From assembly GCF_002891295.1 (NCBI RefSeq), contig NZ_LGUI01000003.1:434001-498000 (forward strand): a stretch of 64,000 nucleotides of DNA, read 5' to 3'. The notes below the pieces were generated by a model. That model searched no databases. It was not told the origin of the DNA and saw only the letters and a list, made by a program, of their open reading frames with translations. The DNA comes from Streptomyces eurocidicus. GTDB lineage: Bacteria; Actinomycetota; Actinomycetes; Streptomycetales; Streptomycetaceae. Shown here piece after piece: positions 34,910 to 42,601 of the stretch; within the stretch, counting starts at the first letter, position 1, and each line of letters begins with the position of its first letter. A program made the position numbers and the translations under genes.

Positions 34910-35866
34910 TCAGCTGGCGTAGATACGGCGCAGCCAGCGGGCCCCGGCGTCGGGGAGCGGGCTGAACGCCTTGCGGCGGTGCAGCACCCGGTAGTTGTCG
35001 AAGATCATGAAGTCGCCCGCGCGGAGCACGAGCTCCCTGGACTCGGCGCCCGTCAGGGACTCCGAGAAGGCGGCGAGCGCGGTGGCGCCCTCCGCCGTGA
35101 CGCCCCGGGTGGTGCCCCGGTCGTAGCGGGCGCGCAGCCGGCCGTCGGGCGCGGCCTCCAGCAGCCGGGCGGGCGTCAGCTCCCGTACGGACGGGTCCGC
35201 GTCGTTGGAGGCGGGCACGCCCACGGCGAACTCCGGCCGCTGGAGGGTCAGCCGGATGTGCTCGTCGAGCCCTTCGGCGACCCCGTCGACCGCCGTGAGC
35301 TCCGTGGGCACGCGTTCGTCGTTGCGCACGGCGTAGAAGGAGAGGTAGTGCGGGACGTACAGGCGCGGGTCGGTGCCGGGCTCGCCGAAGGGCAGGTGCG
35401 GCTGGTCGGAGTGCCAGAAGAACTCCGAGTCCGCGCCCCAGGAGCTGGTGATGCCGCTGGCGGCCGGGTTGGGCACGACGTTGCGGATCAGCCGGCCGTC
35501 GTTCTCGTAGCTGACCGCGAAGGGCGTGGCGCCCAGCAGCTGGAGCAGCCCGAAGTGCAGGGCGTTGATCACGGCCAGGCCGGTCTCGTCGCCGTAGCCG
35601 TGCACCGGGGTGTCGGGGAAGTCCTGCCGGGGCAGGTTTCCCAGGATCAGCGCGTGGGAGCCGGCGACCGAGAAGATCTCCAGCTCGTGCAGGATCTGGC
35701 CGGGCAGCAGGTTGCCCAGGGCGTGGGCCCCGATCGTGGCAAGGATCGCCTCATTGGCGTCCGAGTCCAGCTCGGTGGCGGCCACGCGCTCGGCGACCTC
35801 CTTGCCCAGGAGGTCCCGTGTCCCGTCGTCGAGACGGAATTCGGACAGTCGTATGCCGTCTGTCAT
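34910..35866 (-). CDS. Fe(II)/2-oxoglutarate-dependent oxygenase, TauD/clavaminate synthase type
   Basis: This 318-residue enzyme has the iron-binding facial triad His152-x-Asp154 (FFWHSDQPH) and His296 (YRVLHRRKAF), with the 2-oxoglutarate-binding Arg following in ARWLRRIY. The fold matches clavaminate-synthase-like and amino acid hydroxylases. In this setting it probably hydroxylates an amino acid or peptide carbon, making the hydroxyl that the neighbouring carbamoyltransferase could use. I take ATG 35866 with GGAG five bases upstream. ATG 35908, which overlaps the stop of the 47-residue gene upstream, is the alternative and would couple translation. Confidence 0.86.
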   Translation of the reverse strand: MTDGIRLSEFRLDDGTRDLLGKEVAERVAATELDSDANEAILATIGAHALGNLLPGQILHELEIFSVAGSHALILGNLPRQDFPDTPVHGYGDETGLAVINALHFGLLQLLGATPFAVSYENDGRLIRNVVPNPAASGITSSWGADSEFFWHSDQPHLPFGEPGTDPRLYVPHYLSFYAVRNDERVPTELTAVDGVAEGLDEHIRLTLQRPEFAVGVPASNDADPSVRELTPARLLEAAPDGRLRARYDRGTTRGVTAEGATALAAFSESLTGAESRELVLRAGDFMIFDNYRVLHRRKAFSPLPDAGARWLRRIYAS

Positions 35867-35900
35867 CGAGGGCTCCGATCGGTCACTCGCGTGCGGGTGC

Positions 35901-36044
35901 TCAGTCATGGCCCGCTACGGGAATCCAGTAGGTCCGCGCGCGCGGGTCCCAGCGCCGGGCCAGCGGGTCACGCAGCCGCCGGCTCACCAGGCCGACCGGC
36001 GTGACCACCAGGTAATAGACAGCGAAAAGCAGAGGTTTGGGCAT
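35901..36044 (-). CDS. 47-residue SxtJ-like membrane mini-protein
   Basis: The frame begins MPKPLLFAVYYLVVTPVGLV and ends TYWIPVAGHD, with a single membrane helix at residues 5-20 and a basic segment RRLRDPLARRWDPR. This looks like the C-terminal half of SxtJ-family membrane proteins, which have a helix followed by a Pro-Leu-Gly turn, an Arg-Asp-Pro-Leu motif and a final Tyr-Trp. SxtJ proteins accompany NodU/CmcH carbamoyltransferases, and the carbamoyltransferase gene is indeed directly upstream (121 bp). The start is ATG 36044. The stop overlaps a possible start of the oxygenase gene. The resemblance is judged by eye. Confidence 0.6.
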   Translation of the reverse strand: MPKPLLFAVYYLVVTPVGLVSRRLRDPLARRWDPRARTYWIPVAGHD

Positions 36045-36164
36045 CGTCCTGCTCTTTCTCGGGGGCTTCTTCGTCGTTGCGGGGACGGTCCCGCCGGGGC
36101 CCGGCCGCGCCGGGCGGGCCTCGGCGAGGCGCTCGCCGGGCGGCCGGGAACCGGCCGGGAGGAC

Positions 36165-37997
36165 CTAGTCGAGAGGAATCGCCTCACGCCAGTCGTCGTC
36201 CTCGTGCCACTCCGGCTGCGCGGACTTCTCCAGCAGGAAGTTGCCCACCGCCAACAGGTCGATGTTGGTGCGCATAAAGCAGGTGTAGGCGTCCTCCGGC
36301 GTGTTCACGATCGGCTCGCCGCGCACGTTGAAGGAGGTGTTGACCAGTACGGGGCAGCCCGTCTCCTCCTTGAACGCGGTGAGCAGCCGGTGGTACGGCG
36401 CGTTGTTGTGCTCCGAGACCGTCTGCACCCGCGCGGAGGAGTCGACGTGCGTGACCGCGGGGATGGTGGACCGCTGGACCTTCAGCAGGTCCAGGCCCTT
36501 GGCGTCGGACTTCGCCGCCTCGACCCGCTGCGCCTCGGCGACCGAGGTCACCACGAGCATGTACGGGCTCTCCTGCGGGAGGTCGAAGTAGTCCTTGGCG
36601 TCCGTGTCGAGCACCGAGGGCGCGAACGGCCGGAAGGACTCCCGGAACTTGATCTTGAGGTTCATCGCGGACTGCATCACCGGGTCGCGCGGGTCGCCGA
36701 TGATCGAGCGGGCGCCGAGCGCCCGGGGCCCGAACTCCATCCGGCCCTGGAACCAGCCGACTATCTTGCCGTCGGCGAGGCCCTTGGCGACCTCGGTGGC
36801 CAGCGCGTCCGGCGCGAGGCGGGTGTACGGGACGTTCTTGCCGTCGAGGTAGGCGGCGATCTCGTCGTCCGAGTAGCCGGGGCCGAGCAGCGAGCCGGAC
36901 ATGGCGTCCCGGCCGGTGCCCAGGTGGCTGCGGCGGGCGCCCCGGTCGGCGGCCACGGCCAGCGCCGCGCCGAGCGCGCCGCCCGCGTCGCCCGCGGCGG
37001 GCTGGATCCAGACCTCGTCGAAGATCCCGGCGTTGATGATCTTGCCGTTGGCGACGCAGTTGAGCGCGACGCCGCCGGCCAGCACCAGGTGCTTCTCGCC
37101 GGTCCGCTCCCGGGCCGTACGGGCCAGCTTGACCACGACCTCCTCGGTGACCTGCTGCACGGAGGCCGCGAGGTCGAACTCGCGCTCCGTGAGCGGGCCC
37201 TCGGGGCTGCGGCGGGGCCCGCCGAAGAGCCGCTCGAAGCCGCGGCCGGTCATCACCTCGCCCTTGAGGTACTCGAAGTAGCGCATGTCGAGGCGGAACG
37301 ATCCGTCGGGCTTGACGTCGATCAGCTTCTCGCGGATCAGCCCGGCGTAGCGGGGCTTGCCGTAGGGCGCGAGGCCCATCAGCTTGTACTCGCCGGAGTC
37401 CACCTTGAAGCCGCAGAAGTAGGTGAACGCCGAGTACAGCAGGCCCAGCGAGTGCGGGAAGCGGATCTCCGCGACGGGCCGCAGCCGGTCGCCCCGGCCG
37501 TGCCACATGGTGGTGGTGGCCCACTCGCCGACGCCGTCGATGCACAGGACGGCGGCGGACTCGTAGGGGCTCGGGAAGAACGCCGAGGCCGCGTGCGACT
37601 CGTGGTGCTTGCGCACATCGATCTGCGGCACCCGGCCGAGGCCCAGCTCCAGCAGCTCGCGGCGGACCGTGTCGGCCGTGCGGCGCTTCCACTTCAGCCA
37701 CGCGGGGACGGTCTGCTGGAAGGCCGGGAAGGCGTTCGGCGCGGAGCCCGCGAAGGTCGCGAGGACGCGGCGGAACTTCAGCTCCGGGTCCTCGTAGTAC
37801 GCCACGGCCGAGACGTCGCGCAGCGTCGCGCCGGCCTCGCTCAGGCAGTACTCGACCGCCTTGGCCGGGAAGGCCGAGTCGTGGCGGCGCCGGGTGAAGC
37901 GCTCCTCCTGGGCCGCCGCGACGGGGACGCCGTCCGCGACCAGGGCCGCCGCACTGTCGTGGTAGTAGGCGGAGACGCCCAGAACCAGGTCAGACAT
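36165..37997 (-). CDS. NodU/CmcH family O-carbamoyltransferase
   Basis: This 610-residue enzyme has an N-terminal Kae1/YrdC-like ASKHA domain (LVLGVSAYYHDSAAALV, metal-binding His in RKHHESHAASAF near 130-140, and SGEYKLMGLAPYGKP) and a C-terminal carbamoyl-transfer domain (FQGRMEFGPRALGARSI near 413-428, and PVLVNTSFNVRGEPI near 550-562). The pattern matches TobZ, CmcH and SxtI: carbamoyl phosphate and ATP give carbamoyl adenylate, whose carbamoyl group goes to a hydroxyl. The start is ATG 37997 with AAGGAG. It lies between a diiron oxygenase gene and an SxtJ-like mini-gene. It would carbamoylate a hydroxyl of the pathway product. Confidence 0.93.
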   Translation of the reverse strand: MSDLVLGVSAYYHDSAAALVADGVPVAAAQEERFTRRRHDSAFPAKAVEYCLSEAGATLRDVSAVAYYEDPELKFRRVLATFAGSAPNAFPAFQQTVPAWLKWKRRTADTVRRELLELGLGRVPQIDVRKHHESHAASAFFPSPYESAAVLCIDGVGEWATTTMWHGRGDRLRPVAEIRFPHSLGLLYSAFTYFCGFKVDSGEYKLMGLAPYGKPRYAGLIREKLIDVKPDGSFRLDMRYFEYLKGEVMTGRGFERLFGGPRRSPEGPLTEREFDLAASVQQVTEEVVVKLARTARERTGEKHLVLAGGVALNCVANGKIINAGIFDEVWIQPAAGDAGGALGAALAVAADRGARRSHLGTGRDAMSGSLLGPGYSDDEIAAYLDGKNVPYTRLAPDALATEVAKGLADGKIVGWFQGRMEFGPRALGARSIIGDPRDPVMQSAMNLKIKFRESFRPFAPSVLDTDAKDYFDLPQESPYMLVVTSVAEAQRVEAAKSDAKGLDLLKVQRSTIPAVTHVDSSARVQTVSEHNNAPYHRLLTAFKEETGCPVLVNTSFNVRGEPIVNTPEDAYTCFMRTNIDLLAVGNFLLEKSAQPEWHEDDDWREAIPLD

Positions 37998-38078
37998 GCC
38001 TGTGCTCCTTAACGCGCGAAGGACGGCCGTGCGGCGTCTTCGGGGATGTGCTGGTGGACTCGGGGGACAGAACCGGGC

Positions 38079-40301
38079 TCATCGCAGACCGCCCAGGGTG
38101 CGGGCCAGCCGCGGGGCGACCTGGCGGGCCAGGAAGCCGGCCGGCGGGTTGAGCGAGCGGTAGCCGACGCGGACCCGCTCCCAGACGTCCTCCTGCCCGG
38201 TGACCCGGCCGCCGGTGGTGCGGGTGGCGGGCACGGTGGCCATGAAGGTGTCGACGGCGTCGGCGGCCCACGCGGAGTGCCCGGTGGAGACGTTGTCGAT
38301 GGTGTTGTGGATGTCGACGAACCGGGTGCTGAAACCGTGCTCCTTGAGCGCGATCCGGGCCCGGCGGTACGAGCCGCCGACGCCGGACAGCTCCATGGCG
38401 ACGTTCAGGCCCAGCACCTCGGGCAGGAACGTGCGCGGGAAGCGCCCGACGCACAGCCAGTAGACCGGCAGCGCGAAGGACTCGTCGCGGAAGCCGGACC
38501 AGCGGGCGAATTCCCGGGAGCCGGTGGGCGGCAGGACCACGTCCATCTCCGCGAGGACCTCGCGGTAGATGAGCGGGTGGTTGAGCTTCTCCTCGCCGTT
38601 GCCCAGCTCGTCCCAGTAGGTCTCGAAGAGCGAGAAGCCGATCTCCGAGGAGGCGTTCTCGTAGTCCGTGAACCCCTGGAGCCAGCTGCCGTCGATCAGC
38701 GTCAGCGGTGCCAGCTGCACCGTCGAGTCGATCAGGTCGGCCCGGCTCGCGACCGGGATCTCCGCCCCGTCCTCGAACTCCTGGCCGTGCCGGTCGTGCT
38801 GCTCCGCCAGCCAGGGCCGCAGCCCGGCCCGGTGCCACCGGGCGGGCAGCTGCTGCTCGGCGCGGTCCAGGCCGTGCCGGGACCGGGCCAGCCAGTCCTG
38901 GACGTAGCCGACGGCCCAGCGGCGCAGCGCCGGGGTGTCCGTACGGCGCTGGAGCATCCAGTACGCCTCGCGGATGTCGGCCGGCGCGCGGCCCTCGGCC
39001 GGCCGGACGGCCAGCGAGGGGAAGGCGGGCGCCATGGCGGCCGCCGCGGTCTCCGGGGCGGGCTCCCCGGCCTCCCGCTCCTCCCCCGCCGCGGGCAGCG
39101 AGTCGATCCACCGGCGGATCACGGTGAGGTCCTCGGGCGAGAACACCCGGAACATCGGTCCGCGCTCCGAGACCAGGCCGTTGACCAGCGGACTGGCCGT
39201 GGACCGGCCGGGCTTGACCAGACGGCTGCGGGACAGCACGTCGAGCAGCGGGCCCGGGTCGGTACGGGCCTGCTTGAGCCAGTCGGACAGCGACCGGCCC
39301 TCGACCTGGAAGTCGTGGTGGTAGACGGAGCCCTCGCGGGCGCGCAGCCGCATCAGCTCGGCCATGTCGTAGGCCGGGTCGCGGGCGGCGTCGAGCTGGG
39401 CGTACAGACCGTCGCTCCAGCCGCGCAGCGCGGCGAAGGCCCAGGTGAAGCCGGTGACGACCCGCTCGGCCTCCGCCTTGGGCAGGGCGTCCACGGCGGC
39501 GCGGGCCCGCGCCAGGTCGGTGGGGCCGCCCTCCTCGCGGGCGCCGCCCGGGTCGAGCAGCGACCAGTCGGCGCCGCCCGGCAGGGCCTCCCGCACCAGG
39601 GCGAGCGCGGGCGGCAGCCCGGCGTGCCGCAGGCACAGGTCGGCGCCGAGGATCTCGGCGCGGAAGTCGTCCGGCCGCCGGCTCATGGCCAGCAGCAGGG
39701 CGGGCAGGTGGAACGCGTCGTCGTCGATGCGCTGGTCCAGCGCGAGCCGGGCCGCGGGCACGGCGTTCTCGGACAGCAGCAGCTGCCGCAGCAGCGCCAG
39801 GAAGGCGCTGCCCCGGGAGGCGCGGGGGTGGCCCGCGCCGACGTCCGAGGCGTAGACGGTGAGGATCCGCAGGGCCGCGGACTCGTCGGCGTTGCCCGGC
39901 GCGCTCAGCCACTGGAGCCACGCCCCGGAGAGCAGGGCGAGCGGGGCGCAGCCGAGCGTCGCCCGGCGCACCAGGGTGTCGCGGGTGCCGTCGCCGGACG
40001 CGCGGCCGAGCAGCGCGCCGAAGCGCGCCCGCTCCCCGGCCGCCCATGCCTCGGTCCGCTCGGTGAGACCGGTCAGGCCCGCGGGCCCGGCCTCCGGGGT
40101 GTCCGGGCCGGTGGGCCCGGGGGTGGTGGCCGGTCCGGCGGGGACCCGGCGCAGCTCGGCCCGGATCTCCTCCGGGAACCGGCCGCCGGGCAGCGAGCAC
40201 TCGGGGTCCGCGGCCCGGACGTACAGGCTCCGGGACGCGCCCCCGGCGTCGTGCCGCCGGTGCGGGCTCGGGGCAGGGGGCGCCGCCTCGTGGGTCAGCA
40301 A
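38079..40301 (-). CDS. Large haem-oxygenase-like diiron protein
   Basis: This 740-residue protein starts with TTG 40301, seven bases after AAGGAGG. The last third (about residues 500-690) is an iron-containing redox (haem-oxygenase-like diiron, HDO) domain. It has TYWDELGNGEEKLNHPLIY (Glu and His ligands near 556-575), PEVLGLNVAMELSG (Glu near 622), and DIHNTIDNVSTGHS (Asp/His near 664-675). The HDO family includes UndA, BesC and SznF-type enzymes that cleave C-C bonds or oxidise nitrogen. The first 450 residues are helical and Ala-rich with no domain I can name. The combined length is unusual, since most HDOs have 230-350 residues. The reaction cannot be read from sequence. Confidence 0.78.
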   Translation of the reverse strand: MLTHEAAPPAPSPHRRHDAGGASRSLYVRAADPECSLPGGRFPEEIRAELRRVPAGPATTPGPTGPDTPEAGPAGLTGLTERTEAWAAGERARFGALLGRASGDGTRDTLVRRATLGCAPLALLSGAWLQWLSAPGNADESAALRILTVYASDVGAGHPRASRGSAFLALLRQLLLSENAVPAARLALDQRIDDDAFHLPALLLAMSRRPDDFRAEILGADLCLRHAGLPPALALVREALPGGADWSLLDPGGAREEGGPTDLARARAAVDALPKAEAERVVTGFTWAFAALRGWSDGLYAQLDAARDPAYDMAELMRLRAREGSVYHHDFQVEGRSLSDWLKQARTDPGPLLDVLSRSRLVKPGRSTASPLVNGLVSERGPMFRVFSPEDLTVIRRWIDSLPAAGEEREAGEPAPETAAAAMAPAFPSLAVRPAEGRAPADIREAYWMLQRRTDTPALRRWAVGYVQDWLARSRHGLDRAEQQLPARWHRAGLRPWLAEQHDRHGQEFEDGAEIPVASRADLIDSTVQLAPLTLIDGSWLQGFTDYENASSEIGFSLFETYWDELGNGEEKLNHPLIYREVLAEMDVVLPPTGSREFARWSGFRDESFALPVYWLCVGRFPRTFLPEVLGLNVAMELSGVGGSYRRARIALKEHGFSTRFVDIHNTIDNVSTGHSAWAADAVDTFMATVPATRTTGGRVTGQEDVWERVRVGYRSLNPPAGFLARQVAPRLARTLGGLR

Positions 40302-40344
40302 CCTCTTCCCTCCTTGGCTTGGTTCGCCTGGCGCTCCGGTGGCG

Positions 40345-40431
40345 CTAGAACATCGGATAGATGGACGCGTCGTTCTTCTTCTTCGGCTTGCGGCCGAGCA
40401 GCTTGTCCAGGATCTTTCGCAGGATGGACAC
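40345..40431 (-). CDS. 28-residue peptide ending IYPMF, SxtK/DUF5989-like tail
   Basis: GTG 40431 opens a 28-codon frame: a basic amphipathic helix (MSILRKILDKLLGRKPKKK), then NDASIYPMF and a TAG stop. The C-terminal Ile-Tyr-x-x-Phe recalls the conserved end of DUF5989 (SxtK-type) peptides, which end in Ile-Tyr-Thr-Leu-Phe after a membrane helix. Here the helix is amphipathic and basic rather than transmembrane. It sits between the SGNH hydrolase and diiron genes, all in one direction, with gaps of 36 and 43 bp. An alternative is a small leader or precursor peptide, but no cleavage or modification signature is seen. Confidence 0.5.
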   Translation of the reverse strand: MSILRKILDKLLGRKPKKKNDASIYPMF

Positions 40432-40467
40432 GGCGGGCACGCCCTCTCGTGGGGAGATCGGTGACGG

Positions 40468-41523
40468 TCAGGACAGACCGAGGGTCTCGGCCATGACGCG
40501 GGTGACGATCTCGTGACCCTCGTCGGTGTAGTGGGCGCGGTCGACGAAGAGCCAGTCGGCCGGCTTGATCGCGTCGGCGACCGCGGGGTTGAGGTCGAAG
40601 AAGCGCGCGCCGGCCTTCTCCGCGACGACCCGGAGGGCCTCGGCGTACGTACGGCCGGCCTCGATCGAGGCGATGATGCCGTAGTTCTCCTCGAACGAGC
40701 CGTTGGAGGAGAGGGAGTTGAGCTCCTCGAAGAGCAGCTTCTCCTGGGGGGCGTGCTCCTCGCGCAGCCACGGCGCCATCGGCTGGAGCGCGTAGGTGAT
40801 CTTCACATCGGGGCCGACGAGCTTGCGCAGCGAGTCCAGGTGGCGGCCCGTCAGGCCGGCCGCGGTGTCGATCAGCTCGGGCAGGGTGCGCTTGCGCTCG
40901 GCGGGCCGGCGGGGCGCCGGGGCGGCGGGCTTGCGGTCGGCCAGCAGACCGGTGAGGCCGCGGGCGGGTGCCTTGGCGGGCTTACGGGCCTTGGCCCGCA
41001 GCTCGTCCATCGCCTCGAAGTACTCACCGCTGAAGAAGAAGGCGCCGTCCTCGCCGCGCTGCCACTCGGGGAGCAGCGAGAGGGCCAGGTTGTTGAGCCC
41101 GGAGAGGATGACGATCTCCTCGACCTCGGGCAGCAGGTGCTGGTGGAAGAGGAAGAGCATCAGCTCCTGGGCCGAGTTGTGGCTGCGGCCGCCGAAGTTG
41201 AGCCAGGGCGCGGACGGCGCGTAGGTGGTCCACAGCCGGGAGGAGATGGTGGCGCCGTCGTTGGTGGCACCGATGCCGAGCGCCGTGGAACTGCCCATGA
41301 GCAGCTTCACCGGGCCCTTGGGCAGCTCGCCCGCCGCGGACGCGGTCTGCCCGCCGGGGCCGCGGGAGAGGCGGAAGCCGAGCCGGTCCGTGTTGATGAC
41401 GGACGAGCGGTAGGAGGCCCGGTGGAAGTACATCAGGTAGGGCAGGTAACGCACCTCACCGCGGTCGTCGAAGTCGTCGTACTTCAGGAGTTGCGGGGTG
41501 AGGGTCTCTCGGTACAGCTTCAC
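40468..41523 (-). CDS. SGNH/GDSL-type hydrolase or acyltransferase
   Basis: This 351-residue protein starts at GTG 41523 after GGGAGAG. It has the block I nucleophile region MGSSTALGIGATND (Ser in place of the usual GDS), block II GGRSHNSAQEL, an Asn-containing SGLNNLALSL block and a block V DRAHYTDEGHEI (Asp and His). The catalytic Ser-His-Asp set of the SGNH fold is therefore complete. In saxitoxin-type sets an SGNH protein (SxtL) accompanies the carbamoyltransferase, and the same pairing is seen here. Proposed roles include hydrolysis of an ester or acyl transfer; neither is proved. Confidence 0.82.
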   Translation of the reverse strand: MKLYRETLTPQLLKYDDFDDRGEVRYLPYLMYFHRASYRSSVINTDRLGFRLSRGPGGQTASAAGELPKGPVKLLMGSSTALGIGATNDGATISSRLWTTYAPSAPWLNFGGRSHNSAQELMLFLFHQHLLPEVEEIVILSGLNNLALSLLPEWQRGEDGAFFFSGEYFEAMDELRAKARKPAKAPARGLTGLLADRKPAAPAPRRPAERKRTLPELIDTAAGLTGRHLDSLRKLVGPDVKITYALQPMAPWLREEHAPQEKLLFEELNSLSSNGSFEENYGIIASIEAGRTYAEALRVVAEKAGARFFDLNPAVADAIKPADWLFVDRAHYTDEGHEIVTRVMAETLGLS

Positions 41524-41576
41524 GAACAATCTCTCCCTGTGTGGGGGCGGCCTGGTCCCTGTGGGGTCCGGCCGGG

Positions 41577-42326
41577 TCAGCCCTGGAACAGACGGCCTCG
41601 GTGGATCTTGTGCTGTGCGGCCTGGGCCAGCGGGCGCACCACCAGCTGGTCGACGTTGACGTGCTGCGGCAGCCCGACGGCGAGCGCCACGCACTCGGCG
41701 ACGTCCTCGGCGGTCAGCGGGCGGTCGACGTCGGCGTAGACGGCGGCGGCCTTCGCGGCGTCGCCCTCGAAGCGGTTGACGGCGAACTCGTCGGTCCTGA
41801 CCATGCCGGGCGCGATCTCGATGACGCGCACGGGCTCCCCGGACAGCTCCAGCCGGAGGGTCTCGGTCAGCGCGTGCTCGGCGTGCTTGGCCGCGCTGTA
41901 GCCCGCGCCGCCCTCGTAGTTGACGAACGCGGCGGTCGAGGTGATGGTGACGATCGTGCCCCCGTCACCCGCACGCAGCAGTGGCAGCAGCGCCTGGGTC
42001 ACCTTCAGGGTGCCGAGGACGTTCACGTCGAACATCCACTGCCAGTGGCCGGGGTCGGCGCCCGCCACGGGGTCGGCGCCGAGGGCCCCGCCCGCGTTGT
42101 TGACCAGCACGTCACAGCCGTCGAGGGTGGCCGCGGCGGCCGCGACGGCGGCCGCGTCGGTGATGTCCACCGTGAGCGCCCGGCCGCCGATCTCCTCGGC
42201 GAGCCCGGTCAGCAGCTCCTCGCGGCGGGCCAGGACGACGACCTCGTAGCCGCTCGCGGCCAGTCGCCGTGCGGTGGCCGCGCCGATACCGCTGCTCGCA
42301 CCGGTCACCACGGCCGTTCGGGCCAT
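41577..42326 (-). CDS. Short-chain dehydrogenase/reductase
   Basis: This 249-residue classical SDR has the cofactor motif VVTGASSGIGAATAR (residues 5-19), the NNAG motif near residue 85 and the catalytic Tyr-x-x-x-Lys in GYSAAKHAEHAL (near 148-152), preceded by a Ser in TITSTAAF. The residue pattern after the first strand (LARREE) suggests NADP(H). It resembles YdfG/clavaldehyde dehydrogenase-type enzymes. The start is ATG 42326, eight bases after GGAGG. It is the first gene of the minus-strand block and diverges from the LuxR regulator gene. It probably reduces a ketone or aldehyde in the pathway. Confidence 0.9.
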   Translation of the reverse strand: MARTAVVTGASSGIGAATARRLAASGYEVVVLARREELLTGLAEEIGGRALTVDITDAAAVAAAAATLDGCDVLVNNAGGALGADPVAGADPGHWQWMFDVNVLGTLKVTQALLPLLRAGDGGTIVTITSTAAFVNYEGGAGYSAAKHAEHALTETLRLELSGEPVRVIEIAPGMVRTDEFAVNRFEGDAAKAAAVYADVDRPLTAEDVAECVALAVGLPQHVNVDQLVVRPLAQAAQHKIHRGRLFQG

Positions 42327-42601
42327 GCGGACCACCTCCTGAATTGTTGCGGGATTATGAACGGGACATGGCTAGCCCCAAGCGGAATCCGGGTAATCGT
42401 CGCGGAACGTGGTCGACGCGACCTCGGAAAGAACATCGAAGAATCCAGAAAATGCGTTGCGTTTCATGGCCCCCGCCCTCTTCGCATTCCGGCGCATTCA
42501 ACTTCCCGGCGCCGAAATCGACGATAGCCAGAAAGGTTCATGATTCAGCAGGGCGGAATGGCATCATGATCGCGTAGTGCGGGAACACGAAGGGGGATCA
42601 A
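42327..42601. promoter_or_regulatory. Divergent promoter region of the biosynthetic block
   Basis: This 275-bp region is clearly poorer in G+C than its surroundings (for example around 42425-42470 and 42515-42570). It lies between the SDR gene, first of a 13-kb minus-strand block, and the LuxR-type regulator gene. It must carry the promoters of both and is the natural place for the regulator to bind. I see no long perfect palindrome. Confidence 0.5.

Noticed and set aside
36165..37997. tRNA threonylcarbamoyl enzyme TsaD
   Set aside because: It has the additional C-terminal carbamoyl-transfer domain of NodU/CmcH and lies in a biosynthetic block.
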